Both the position numbers and the translations under genes were made by a program. The notes under the pieces were generated by a model. That model did not search any database. It was not told the DNA's origin and saw nothing but the letters and a program-made list of their open reading frames with translations. Shown here piece by piece: positions 7,262 to 16,021 of a stretch of DNA of 48,725 nt. How positions within the stretch are numbered: position 1 is the stretch's first letter; every line of letters starts with the position of its first letter. The stretch is from contig JAOADU010000015.1 of the NCBI GenBank assembly GCA_026417155.1, positions 1-48,725 on the forward strand. Direction: 5' to 3'. The DNA is from Bacteroidales bacterium. Its GTDB lineage: Bacteria > Bacteroidota > Bacteroidia > Bacteroidales > GWA2-32-17.

Positions 7262-9766
7262 CTAGAACTTGAAATACATACTAACACGAACACCAAACTT
7301 AGAGATATTAGGATGATTTAAATAAGAAAAACGTTTGATAACATCGACACGAATAAACTTTAAGATATTTTCGACTCCTATTCCTGCTTCAACATATGGT
7401 TTTAAGCGACTTATATCTTGATCTCTATCAAGTGTATATAATGTGGAAGGAAATGTCATTACCGAAAGATTGTCGGCATTGAGAAAGCCAATTAATCCTT
7501 TCCACCAGGCAAGTTCTCGCCATTTAAGTCGCCGAAATAGTGGAATTTTATTTAACAAGAAACCATCGAAATAATGAGTATATGTTAGACTAGCCCATTG
7601 ATCGCTGACAAATTCGTAATAGTTCATTAAGTTAAAGGCATATTCGTCGAAGAAGTAAGTTTGATTTCCTTCATGAAGTTTGAGAAGTGGATAGGGTAAA
7701 CGTCCAAATATTTTTCCGGCGTCGATTACGTAAGTACCGTAGCCAACGGGATATGTATTGAACCAATGATCTATATTTAGTTCGAGTTTTTGGTAAGTAA
7801 ATTGTCCGCCAAGTAATCCTTTAATTCCTAATGTTGCAGTAAAATTTATTACTGGATATTCCGTACCTAAGCTTATACGTTCGAATTTGCCCATTACAAA
7901 TTTTTCGTTGTAGGCTATGCGTGTATTTAATGAAACTTCGGTCGTAATAAAAGAAGGATAATATACTTGTTGATGATTTTCGTATAAATAAAATGTTTGT
8001 CCATGATAAGGAAAATATTCTCTCCATTTAATTCGTAAAGTGTTCGAAAATCCTTGATACCATTCGTGTTCATATTCGGTTTTAATTTGATTAACCAAAG
8101 ATAGCGTATATTGAGGTCCTCTACGAAATGTAGAAGAGAGGATATTGTCTTCTCGAAAGGCATTAAGACTTTGTCCTAATTGTTCCATATCGTGTTTAAA
8201 GTCGAAAGTAAAGCCTCTACGCGGATTGTTGTCGAATAGATATAAAAAGTTTCCACCATATTTCCACCGCTGGTCTTTAGTTCCGTAGGCAATGTAACTT
8301 TCTACCATATATCGAGTGCTAATTTCGTTGCTGGTTCTGCCACCTATGCGAATTCTGTTTCCCTCTACATTATTAAAGCTGTAGATAGTAAAATACGGTC
8401 CGAATTCAAATTTTCCCCAAACATAGTAATATGTGATGATGGCATTCATAATATCGTAAAATGTACGAAACGTTTTTACATTTTTTATACTATCGACCAT
8501 ATTAAAAACACCTCGCTCTTTTTGTGTAAGAGGTTCGTGTCGAATAGAGTCCCAGAAGGTTTCATCTTTTGTGTGTGCATTTTCTAGTACAACAATGTTT
8601 GTTTTTGTGTTGTAAAAACTATCGTCTCGTGGGAAATTTATTTTATGATTTCTATAAGTAGTAGTTTTTCTACCAAAAAAGCCAGTGGTATTGTTGGGGT
8701 TTTCGAATAAATTAAAATCAGCAACAATAGTTTCTTTGCTTAACATCCATGCAGTATTTTCAACAGGTACAAATTCTTGTTCTATAATGACATTGTTTAT
8801 GAAATTCAGATTTACATTTTTATCAATGCGAAGTTGAATTTTTTTTATAGCAAATGTTGTATCGTTTACCCATAAATCGCCATTAAAAACATTGTCTTGT
8901 TTTATTTTAGGAACAAAGGCCAGATGGTAGCACCAGTGATTATCTACCCAGCCGCTGTCGATTAAATAATATCGGTAGTATAATCGTCCTAATCGTGCTA
9001 TGGGCGAAATAAAGCCTTTGCCAAATAAATCGAGATAATCGTTGTATAAGTTGATACGAATATACATGTTGCCCATAAACTGATTAACACTCTCGTTATT
9101 AATTCCCGATGCGTGGGTGGCTTTTATAAACTCTCGTTCTGTTTTAGGTTTTTTTCTGTAATAGAAATCCGATACCGATTCGAGAATAAAGACTGGTAAA
9201 TATGCTTTTCCATTAACGGTAGAAGTATCAATATAACGTTTAACGAATTCAAATTGTTTGAGAATTTTATTTTCAAAAAATTTGTCAGACAGATTATTTA
9301 AGTCGAATTGCACTTTGTTGTATGTTTCGTATTCATAAAAATCAAGTTTGTCAATATCGTTTTTTTGTTTATGTTCCCAAATTTTATCGAGCAATTCTAA
9401 TGCAAGAGTATCTTTATTGCGTTTTCGTTTTTTAGTTACGATGGTAACTTCTTGTAATTCTATAGAACTGGGTTCGAGCTGAAAGTTAATGGTTTGAAAA
9501 CGTCCGGGATAAATTTTTTGAGCTTTGCGTTTGTACCCGACGAACGACGCAATGATAGAATCGCCGATTTCTTTAGTTTCGAGTTTATAGTTACCATTTA
9601 TATCGGTAATGCAGCCGGCTTTTGTTCCTTTAATAACAATGTTTACGAAGGGTAAAGGTTCGTTGGTTTGGGCATCGGTAACTTTGCCCATGATTTTTGT
9701 AATTTGTTGAGCTTGTATAAAAATGGCAATGAAAATGTATAATATGATAAGTGAAATTCGTTTCAT
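7262..9766 (-). CDS. DUF5686 outer-membrane protein with carboxypeptidase-regulatory-like domain
   Basis: This 834-residue exported protein starts with a signal peptide (MKRISLIILYIFIAIFIQAQ). A CarboxypepD_reg-like Ig fold follows at about residues 25-110, with KVTDAQTNEPLPFVNIVIKG and TDINGNYKLET. The rest matches the DUF5686 family, a Bacteroidota outer-membrane protein. The central part (LPVFILESVSDFYYRKKPK, SPIARLGRLYYRYYLID, DTTFAIKKIQLRID) leads into alternating polar and aromatic beta strands typical of a barrel, ending in VRVSMYFKF with the C-terminal Phe of barrel proteins. The N-terminal architecture resembles TonB-dependent transporters, but there is no plug or TonB box, so I do not call it SusC. 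Function is unknown. It follows a terminator, so it likely has its own promoter, not clearly seen. Confidence 0.88.
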   Translation of the reverse strand: MKRISLIILYIFIAIFIQAQQITKIMGKVTDAQTNEPLPFVNIVIKGTKAGCITDINGNYKLETKEIGDSIIASFVGYKRKAQKIYPGRFQTINFQLEPSSIELQEVTIVTKKRKRNKDTLALELLDKIWEHKQKNDIDKLDFYEYETYNKVQFDLNNLSDKFFENKILKQFEFVKRYIDTSTVNGKAYLPVFILESVSDFYYRKKPKTEREFIKATHASGINNESVNQFMGNMYIRINLYNDYLDLFGKGFISPIARLGRLYYRYYLIDSGWVDNHWCYHLAFVPKIKQDNVFNGDLWVNDTTFAIKKIQLRIDKNVNLNFINNVIIEQEFVPVENTAWMLSKETIVADFNLFENPNNTTGFFGRKTTTYRNHKINFPRDDSFYNTKTNIVVLENAHTKDETFWDSIRHEPLTQKERGVFNMVDSIKNVKTFRTFYDIMNAIITYYYVWGKFEFGPYFTIYSFNNVEGNRIRIGGRTSNEISTRYMVESYIAYGTKDQRWKYGGNFLYLFDNNPRRGFTFDFKHDMEQLGQSLNAFREDNILSSTFRRGPQYTLSLVNQIKTEYEHEWYQGFSNTLRIKWREYFPYHGQTFYLYENHQQVYYPSFITTEVSLNTRIAYNEKFVMGKFERISLGTEYPVINFTATLGIKGLLGGQFTYQKLELNIDHWFNTYPVGYGTYVIDAGKIFGRLPYPLLKLHEGNQTYFFDEYAFNLMNYYEFVSDQWASLTYTHYFDGFLLNKIPLFRRLKWRELAWWKGLIGFLNADNLSVMTFPSTLYTLDRDQDISRLKPYVEAGIGVENILKFIRVDVIKRFSYLNHPNISKFGVRVSMYFKF

Positions 9767-9786
9767 GATGGGAATGTAAAAGTAAT

Positions 9787-9816
9787 AAAAAAGGCAGTCA
9801 TAAAGACTGCCTTTAA
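9787..9816 (-). terminator. Rho-independent terminator after the OmpA/TPR lipoprotein gene
   Basis: A perfect 10-base-pair stem (AAAGGCAGTC / GACTGCCTTT, 9790-9799 and 9805-9814) with a five-base loop lies 25 bases past the stop of the lipoprotein gene. Read on the minus strand it is followed by a T run (CCTTTTTTATTAC). It separates that gene from the DUF5686 gene. Confidence 0.9.
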
Positions 9817-9838
9817 AATTATTTAAAATAAGTAATAG

Positions 9839-11563
9839 TTATTTAACGATTGATTTAAAGGTTTCGTCGTTGAAGTATTTAAAGAATTCCATGTCGGTTT
9901 TAGCTTGTTGAGTGAGAGCGGAGTTTTTGCTTATGGCTGCTCGCAAACTATTGTACATAAGATCAGTATTGCCCTGGCGAGCGCCGATAACTGCTTTTAA
10001 GTAATACATCATGTCGCGCTCTTTATCTTCTGCACAGTCAATAGTTTTATTAGCACCATCGGCATTACCGTTTAATAATTTAGCTAAAGCAGCATTGAAT
10101 GTGCAATACGAACCAAATCGAGATACTGCTGCATTGTAATCACCTTTTTTCAGAGCACAAATGCCTAAGTTATAGTTAACTTCATTGCCAGCGCCGCTTG
10201 CCGATTTAAAGTATTCTTCAGCTTTTACGAAGTCTCCTTCGCGTAAAGCAATTACTCCTAAATTGTTTAAAACAATATTATTACCAGGATTGATGGATTT
10301 TGCTTTTTCGAATTGAGCTTTTGCTTCATTCAATTTATCTTGCAATACATAAACATATCCTAAGTTGTTAAATCCTCTCCAGTCGTTGCTGTATTGATTT
10401 GTAGCTGCTTGATAAAATTTAGCTTTTCGATTCAAGTCTTTGGTTAATGTAGCACCATACAGTAATTCTTCAATAGAAAGAGCTTGTGGATTGGAATCTA
10501 AGGTTGCATTAATTTCGTCATCACTACGTCCGATACTGTCAACACTTACTTTAAGTTTTGCTCGACGGAGTTGAGGTAAAATTTTGTCGGCAATTTGAAC
10601 GTAAACTTTGCTTATATTTTTGATTTCTTTTTCGCGTTGAACTGGGTCGCTATACATTGAAAGAACACGCAAAACTAAATCTTTGTCAGGTAAGTCGGAT
10701 TGTTGCATAAGTTTTTGAAATCCTTCCCAATCTTCGGGTGTTGCTTTTACGTCGAAGAAACCGGGTTGTTTAGCTTTTTCTAATTTCTTGAATTGATCTT
10801 TGATAGCATTATTAGCTGAACTACCACGGTTTTTTGAAAGTTTATCGTTTAGATCTTCTGGTCCATCAGGCGAAGCGTACGATGAAATATTTACTCCCTT
10901 AATTTCTTTGCGTGGATTTTTCTGTGTTGCTTCTAAATATTTTTTGAGTTGTTTCATTTCTTCTTTGGTAAGTTCTTGTGGGCGAACATTATATTGGTTG
11001 ATGAGATACATAATTGTAGCGGTTTTTTCTTCGGGAATAATCCGCACAAAATTGTCTCTTGCAGCTATGGGTTTAGCATCTTTTTCAGCTAAGCCAGCTG
11101 TTGCAATAGTTCCTTTGCCAATATTTACCGGATCAAAATCTACCGATTTTTTCTTTGCCGATGCTTTAACTTTAATTAAAACATCGCAAACTCTCATGTC
11201 GGGGGTGTATGCAATTTTATTTGAATAATTGAAACTACCTCCGTTCAAAAAGCTGATAACCGTATTATTATCTTGGACCTTTTCGCCTTGTACTTTAACA
11301 GGTTTTAAAGGAATTTCGTTTCCGTTGGAGGTTTTAATGACGGGTGTAATTTCGCAAATAACTTTTTTGCGATAATATTTTTCGGGAAATTTACCTGAAA
11401 TAGAAAATGCTACGCTATCGCCGTGCATTTCAAGAATTTGAGGAGTAAGTGTGTATTTAATAACACTTTGCTTTTTTTTCATCTTTTTAAGCCCCGTACA
11501 TCCGCTAAAAGCAATGGCCGCAGCTAAAAAAAGAACGGCATACATTAAGGAATTCTTCTTCAT
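9839..11563 (-). CDS. Outer-membrane lipoprotein with central OmpA-like and C-terminal TPR regions
   Basis: This is a 574-residue lipoprotein: MKKNSLMYAVLFLAAAIAFSGC gives a lipobox with Cys22. Residues about 35-160 are a beta-rich domain with VICEITPVIKTSNG and repeated conserved basic residues. Residues about 175-345 contain an OmpA-like peptidoglycan-binding segment, recognisable from ISSYASPDGPEDLNDKLSKN and the following RGSSANNAIKDQ. Residues about 390-530 hold tetratricopeptide repeats (NDWRGFNNLGYVYVLQDKLN, NNIVLNNLGVIALREGDFVK, VNYNLGICALKKGDYNAAVS). The family is common in Bacteroidota and probably links outer membrane, cell wall and partner proteins, but has no established function that I can name. 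It has its own promoter and terminator, so it is a single-gene transcript. Confidence 0.85.
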   Translation of the reverse strand: MKKNSLMYAVLFLAAAIAFSGCTGLKKMKKKQSVIKYTLTPQILEMHGDSVAFSISGKFPEKYYRKKVICEITPVIKTSNGNEIPLKPVKVQGEKVQDNNTVISFLNGGSFNYSNKIAYTPDMRVCDVLIKVKASAKKKSVDFDPVNIGKGTIATAGLAEKDAKPIAARDNFVRIIPEEKTATIMYLINQYNVRPQELTKEEMKQLKKYLEATQKNPRKEIKGVNISSYASPDGPEDLNDKLSKNRGSSANNAIKDQFKKLEKAKQPGFFDVKATPEDWEGFQKLMQQSDLPDKDLVLRVLSMYSDPVQREKEIKNISKVYVQIADKILPQLRRAKLKVSVDSIGRSDDEINATLDSNPQALSIEELLYGATLTKDLNRKAKFYQAATNQYSNDWRGFNNLGYVYVLQDKLNEAKAQFEKAKSINPGNNIVLNNLGVIALREGDFVKAEEYFKSASGAGNEVNYNLGICALKKGDYNAAVSRFGSYCTFNAALAKLLNGNADGANKTIDCAEDKERDMMYYLKAVIGARQGNTDLMYNSLRAAISKNSALTQQAKTDMEFFKYFNDETFKSIVK

Positions 11564-11606
11564 ATTTAATAATTGTTTAGTTATTAACTACTTTTTATTT
11601 TCGCTA

Positions 11607-11637
11607 CAAAATTATAAATCATTTTTTTAATAACAAA
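11607..11637 (-). promoter_or_regulatory. Bacteroidota-type promoter of the OmpA/TPR lipoprotein gene
   Basis: On the minus strand TTTG (11637-11634) is followed after 19 bases by TAATTTTG (11614-11607), a full match to the TTTG-N19-TAnnTTTG consensus, leaving a leader of about 35-40 bases before the ATG at 11563. Confidence 0.78.
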
Positions 11638-11648
11638 TTTTTATCTTG

Positions 11649-12290
11649 CTAAAAAAATATTTTATGAACACCTTTCATGTTAAGATATTTTAAAATTTCA
11701 GACTGAATGATATCAAAATCTTCTAAGTTATTAACAAAATCAAGGAGTTCCGTGTTTATGATTAGTACAGGCAATTCAGACTGAGTTTCAATAAATTCCA
11801 TGTAGTTTAGATGAATTTTTTGCAAATATTCTTTACCGATATTTTGCTCGTATTCTCGTCCTCTTAGTTTTATTTGTTTTAATAATTTTTCGATAGGAGC
11901 ATGTAAATAAACAAAAAGATTGGGTCGTGGGATGTTTTGATAGATAATTTCAAAAAGTTGTTTATACAAGGCATATTCGTCGTCGCTTAATGTTTCTTTG
12001 CTAAATATAAGCGATTTCATGAAGTAATAATCAGCAATAATGTAAGTATCGAAAAGAGTTGGCTGCAATAATTCATCTTTAAGTTGTTTGTAACGGTCGG
12101 CTAAAAAGGAAAGTTCGAGTGGAAATGCCCAGCGATGCGGATCGTTATAAAATTTTGGGAGAAAGGGATTTTCGGCAAACCGTTCTAAAATAAGTCGCCC
12201 CGAAAGTTTATTACATAATTTATGGGCGAGGGAGGTTTTTCCGGCTCCGATGTTACCTTCGATAACAATAAATGGAACGGATGAAATCAT
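11649..12290 (-). CDS. Deoxynucleoside kinase
   Basis: The enzyme phosphorylates deoxynucleosides at the 5' position for nucleotide salvage. The 213-residue protein has the P-loop IVIEGNIGAGKTSL at residues 8-21, LERFAENPFLPKFY with the family Glu-Asn-Pro motif, and ADYYFMKSLIFSK. The basic lid sequence KLRGREYEQNI is near residue 140. This pattern is that of the dAdo/dGuo/dCyd kinase family rather than thymidine kinase. Substrate preference cannot be read from the sequence. The start overlaps the end of the upstream prolyl oligopeptidase gene by four bases (ATGA), so the two are translationally coupled, though no functional link is evident. Confidence 0.92.
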   Translation of the reverse strand: MISSVPFIVIEGNIGAGKTSLAHKLCNKLSGRLILERFAENPFLPKFYNDPHRWAFPLELSFLADRYKQLKDELLQPTLFDTYIIADYYFMKSLIFSKETLSDDEYALYKQLFEIIYQNIPRPNLFVYLHAPIEKLLKQIKLRGREYEQNIGKEYLQKIHLNYMEFIETQSELPVLIINTELLDFVNNLEDFDIIQSEILKYLNMKGVHKIFF

Positions 12291-14404
12291 TCAGTTTTAA
12301 ATTTTGGCTCAATTCCCATTTCGTAAAAGGTAAAAGCAAAAATATCGGTTGTTTCTTCAATAACTTTTGTGGTTGGCTTGCCGCTTCCGTGTCCGGCTTT
12401 GCGTTCTATGCGTATTAACATAGGGCGATTGCCCTTATATTTTTCTTGTAACGTAGCAATATATTTAAATGAGTGAGCAGGAACAACACGGTCGTCGTGG
12501 TCGGCTGTTGTTACTAATACAGATGGATATTCTACATTTTCTTGAATGTTGTGCAATGGAGAGTATTTATATAAAGCTTCAAATTCTTCTTTATTATCGC
12601 TCGAACCATAATCGGTAACCCAACTCCATCCGATAGTAAATTTATGAAAACGAAGCATATCCATAACGCCGACAGCAGGCAAAGCTACTCTAAATAATTC
12701 TGGTCGTTGATTGATAACAGCTCCTACTAATAGCCCACCATTTGATCCTCCTTGAATGGCAAGGTAATTCGGATTAGTATAATTGTTCGAAATTAAATAT
12801 TCAGCTGCTGCAATAAAGTCGTCGAATACATTTTGTTTTTTCAATTTAGTACCTGCTAAATGCCAAGATTCGCCATATTCACCGCCTCCACGCAAATTTG
12901 CCATAGCAAAAATGCCTCCTTGCTCGAGCCATGCTAAACGAGTTGCCGAAAAAGATGGCATCAGACTGATATTGAAACCGCCATACCCATAAAGTAAAGT
13001 AGGATTTTTTCCATTCAACTGTATTCCTTTCTTATAAACTATAAACATGGGAACTTTTGTTTTATCTTTGCTTTCGAAAAATACTTGTTTTACTTCATAT
13101 TCATTGGGATTGAAATCAATTTTAGGGCTAAAAATAAGTTCTTGTTGATGTTGATTATCTGTATTGATCCGAAAAATACTGGTAGGATAATTAAACGAAG
13201 TAAAGTCGTAAAATAATTCATTGTCGTAAGTTGTAGAATTCAAACTATTTACTGTACCTATTGTAGGCAAAGCAATGTCGTATAAATATTTTCCGTCGAG
13301 TGTAAAAACTTTAACCACACTTTGTGCGTCTTTCATGAAATTGACAACTATATGACTTTTAGTCAGCGTTGCATGTTTAATAACAGCATTGGTTTCGGGA
13401 ATAATAGTTTCAATTTTTTTGGGGTCATTTAAAGAAACACGTATTATTTTATAATTATTGGCTTCGGAATTGGTTTTAATATACAGAAAACCTTGATGAT
13501 GGTCAATAACATCGTAATCAATGTGGTAAGTATCGAAAATAGTGCGAATAGTGGGTTTAGTTTGATTTAAATCCATGAATGAAAGAGCATTACCAAGCTG
13601 ACCTGCTTTACTAGAGGAAATACAAAGAATATTATCGTCGGAAGTAGTATAAGCGTAAAAATTTTGTAATGGTTCGTTTGGATTTTCTAACACAATAACA
13701 TCTTCTTTTTGTGGGTTTCCTATGCGATGATAAAATAACTTGTGATATGTATTGCTTTGTGAGAGTTCTTGTCCTTTTTTCGGTGGGGTATAGCCGCTGT
13801 AAAAAATCCCATCCTGAAACCAAGCGATTCCGGAAAATTTTACCCATTTGAGTGTGTCTTTAATAAGCTCTCCCGTAGCAATGTTTTTGAAGTATATTTC
13901 GTTCCAGTCGCTACCAGATTTACTGATGGCATAAGCTAAAATTTTTCCATCGGGTGAAATTTTAATATTAGTTAAAGCAATTGTTCCATCTACCGAAAAA
14001 GTGTTGGGGTCGAGCAATACTTTTCCAGGTTCTTTAGGGTTTTGTGTAATGTACAGTACACTTTGGTTTTGTAAGCCGTTGTTTTTAAAATAAAAATAGT
14101 TACTGCCAATTTTAAAGGGTGCTGATTGACGTGCAAAGTTGAATAGTTCTGTTAATCGTTTTTTTAATTTTTCGCGAAAAGGAATGTTCGAAAGATATTG
14201 AAAAGTAACTTTATTTTGTTCATCAATCCACAGACTGACGTCGGCACAAGTGTCGCATTCGAGCCAACGATAGGGGTCAGCAACTTTTACTCCAAAGTAA
14301 TCGTCAATTACATCAACTTTTTTAGTTACAGGATACATTATTCTGTTTCGATTACAAGATAATAAAACCAAAATCATAGCAACAATTATCGTATGATGTT
14401 TCAT
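12287..14404 (-). CDS. Prolyl oligopeptidase family serine peptidase (S9A), lipoprotein
   Basis: This peptidase cleaves short peptides after proline. It has 705 residues with a lipoprotein signal (MKHHTIIVAMILVLLSC, Cys17), so it should be membrane-anchored on the periplasmic or outer face. Residues about 80-430 form the beta-propeller that limits access to small peptides (KISPDGKILAYAISKSGSDW). The catalytic alpha/beta-hydrolase domain has Ser554 in QGGSNGGLLVG, Asp638 in TTADHDDRVVP and His672 in KAGHGSGKPT, so the triad is complete. NLRGGGEYGESWH is the typical oxyanion-side segment. Length and order match the family. It overlaps the deoxynucleoside kinase start by four bases. Confidence 0.95.
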   Translation of the reverse strand: MKHHTIIVAMILVLLSCNRNRIMYPVTKKVDVIDDYFGVKVADPYRWLECDTCADVSLWIDEQNKVTFQYLSNIPFREKLKKRLTELFNFARQSAPFKIGSNYFYFKNNGLQNQSVLYITQNPKEPGKVLLDPNTFSVDGTIALTNIKISPDGKILAYAISKSGSDWNEIYFKNIATGELIKDTLKWVKFSGIAWFQDGIFYSGYTPPKKGQELSQSNTYHKLFYHRIGNPQKEDVIVLENPNEPLQNFYAYTTSDDNILCISSSKAGQLGNALSFMDLNQTKPTIRTIFDTYHIDYDVIDHHQGFLYIKTNSEANNYKIIRVSLNDPKKIETIIPETNAVIKHATLTKSHIVVNFMKDAQSVVKVFTLDGKYLYDIALPTIGTVNSLNSTTYDNELFYDFTSFNYPTSIFRINTDNQHQQELIFSPKIDFNPNEYEVKQVFFESKDKTKVPMFIVYKKGIQLNGKNPTLLYGYGGFNISLMPSFSATRLAWLEQGGIFAMANLRGGGEYGESWHLAGTKLKKQNVFDDFIAAAEYLISNNYTNPNYLAIQGGSNGGLLVGAVINQRPELFRVALPAVGVMDMLRFHKFTIGWSWVTDYGSSDNKEEFEALYKYSPLHNIQENVEYPSVLVTTADHDDRVVPAHSFKYIATLQEKYKGNRPMLIRIERKAGHGSGKPTTKVIEETTDIFAFTFYEMGIEPKFKTE

Positions 14405-14420
14405 AGCTTATAAAATTTTT

Positions 14421-14428
14421 CAAAGATA
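14421..14428 (-). promoter_or_regulatory. Possible -7 element of the prolyl oligopeptidase gene
   Basis: TATCTTTG on the minus strand matches TAnnTTTG and lies 17 bases before the ATG at 14404. No TTTG is present at the expected upstream spacing, so only the -7 half is supported. Confidence 0.45.
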
Positions 14429-14454
14429 ACGATTAAAAATAAGATTGATTTATG

Positions 14455-15222
14455 TTATTTTTTCAGAATGGCAAAATTATGTTTCAAATTTTCGTATTTA
14501 ACTAAATCGGCTTTTATGCTTCCAACAAGCAAATCGAATTGAATACGAACAGGAATAAAATTATTATCGTTCGATATCCATATAGTTACATCGTCTTGTG
14601 TATCGAAAATTCTACCTGGTTCTACAACAGGCGAAAATTTTAAACAATTTATTTTACCCAGGCTGCTTTTAATGGTTTCAGTTCCTTTATATCTTATTTG
14701 TAAAGTAAACATTCCGTCGTCGAAATATGTTTCTAAGGTAATAATGTCGCCTGTTTTTAAGTTTTTAAAACAGTTGTTTCGAGCATAATAAAATGCCGAT
14801 AAAATATCCATTGTATTTTCGGGAACATTTACTTTCCCTTTTCGTTTACTAATCACAATGTTTTCTTTTCGGTTAAATAAAACTTCGTCGTAATACTTGT
14901 ATGTATCTTCCGAAATATTTCGTATTGCTTTAACAGGCAAGCCTGTTTCGTAATCGACAAAGGTTTCGTAAACATCTCGCACTTTAAATAATTTATCGGC
15001 AATACCTGTTGAATATCCCGAAGCAACGGCATGAAAGTATTTTTTCTGATTCATTTCAAAATCCGAAACTTTAAGCATGGCATATCCTCCGTTAATAAAA
15101 CCGTAATAAACTAAATATTGCAAAAATTCGCCATGTTTAAAAGCTGTAAACTTTTGTTCGGGCGGTTGCGAGAATAATGCATTAGAAATGATAAAAAAAC
15201 TAATAAAATGTATTTTTTTCAT
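14455..15222 (-). CDS. DUF3108 domain secreted protein
   Basis: This 255-residue protein has a signal peptide (MKKIHFISFFIISNALFSQ) and then GEFLQYLVYYGFINGGYAML, the opening of DUF3108. It continues with DVYETFVDYETGLPVKAIRNI and DILSAFYYARN, both characteristic of the family. GTETIKSSLGKINCLKFSPV and VTIWISNDNNFIPVRIQF close the beta-sandwich. The family is periplasmic and of unknown function, with a fold shared with lipid-handling envelope proteins. It lies between tsaB and the peptidase gene on the same strand with gaps of about 45-50 bases. A TATATTTG at 15255-15248 could be its own -7 element. Confidence 0.85.
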   Translation of the reverse strand: MKKIHFISFFIISNALFSQPPEQKFTAFKHGEFLQYLVYYGFINGGYAMLKVSDFEMNQKKYFHAVASGYSTGIADKLFKVRDVYETFVDYETGLPVKAIRNISEDTYKYYDEVLFNRKENIVISKRKGKVNVPENTMDILSAFYYARNNCFKNLKTGDIITLETYFDDGMFTLQIRYKGTETIKSSLGKINCLKFSPVVEPGRIFDTQDDVTIWISNDNNFIPVRIQFDLLVGSIKADLVKYENLKHNFAILKK

Positions 15223-15247
15223 ACGAAACTTTTTGATAAAAATTTTT

Positions 15248-15255
15248 CAAATATA
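15248..15255 (-). promoter_or_regulatory. Possible -7 element of the DUF3108 gene
   Basis: TATATTTG on the minus strand matches TAnnTTTG and lies 26 bases before the ATG at 15222. A matching -33 element was not found, so this is weak. Confidence 0.35.
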
Positions 15256-15266
15256 ATACCACAATA

Positions 15267-15959
15267 TCAAAGTAGTTTATCTTTAGGTGTTGTTGGTATA
15301 AAATCTTTTAAATATAAGGGTTCAAAGTAAGCCACATCTTCAAAAATTTGTTGTTCAAAGTACGATGGTGATATTAATCCTAAAGATAAAGCATTGGCAT
15401 ATATTTCGGGAAAAAACAAGAAAGATGCATTGGGGTTATTATTTAGAAACTTAAATTTTAAAACGCCATTTCCTACAAATGCAAGGATAAATTTCGAAAA
15501 TTGCTCGAAAGAATCAGAATTGAGCACAAGCGTTTGTGTTTTCATAATTTGTTGTAATTGAGTGTCGAAAATAGCAGTGTAAACCTCCATTCGACGTGCA
15601 TCGAGCATAGGACAAATATAATCTACTTTAATATGAGAATGCGTAGTAAGAAAATGTTGGGCAATAATTTTTAATCCATCCACAGCAATGAGTGGTATGT
15701 TTAATGCATAGCAAAGTCCTTTTGCAAATGCAGTTCCAATACGTAAACCTGTATAAGAACCAGGACCTTTATTAATAGCTACTGCTTGTAATTGATTGGA
15801 TTTAATGTTTAATTCTTTAAGCAAATTATTGGTAAGAGGAGCTAATTGGGAAGCATGACTATTTTTTTCGTTGGTTTCTTTGTATCCAAGCAAATGATTT
15901 CTTTCGAAAATAGCAACAGAACAAATTTCGCCACTTGTATCAATATTTAGAATATACAT
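15267..15959 (-). CDS. tsaB: tRNA threonylcarbamoyladenosine biosynthesis protein TsaB
   Basis: TsaB is the scaffold partner of TsaD in the complex that places t6A at position 37 of ANN-decoding tRNAs. The 230-residue protein opens with the ASKHA nucleotide-fold strand MYILNIDTSGEICSVAIF, then NSHASQLAPL and VAINKGPGSYTGLRIGTAFAKG, the TsaB signature. It lacks the HxxxH metal site of TsaD, and MLDARRMEVYTAIFD is typical of TsaB. It is downstream of the CphA-like gene on the same strand with a 62-base gap. Confidence 0.95.
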   Translation of the reverse strand: MYILNIDTSGEICSVAIFERNHLLGYKETNEKNSHASQLAPLTNNLLKELNIKSNQLQAVAINKGPGSYTGLRIGTAFAKGLCYALNIPLIAVDGLKIIAQHFLTTHSHIKVDYICPMLDARRMEVYTAIFDTQLQQIMKTQTLVLNSDSFEQFSKFILAFVGNGVLKFKFLNNNPNASFLFFPEIYANALSLGLISPSYFEQQIFEDVAYFEPLYLKDFIPTTPKDKLL

Positions 15960-16021
15960 AACCTATCAATATATGTTCTCTTTATTTATACGTAGTTAAT
16001 TGTGAATTAGTTATAATAAAA

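Noticed and set aside
9787-9816. Inverted repeat considered as a transposon end
   Set aside because: The short loop, T run and position just past a stop codon identify it as a terminator; no transposase is nearby.
10800-11228. 142-residue plus-strand ORF
   Set aside because: Lies entirely antisense to the OmpA/TPR lipoprotein gene, has no recognisable domain, and has biased composition expected of a shadow frame.
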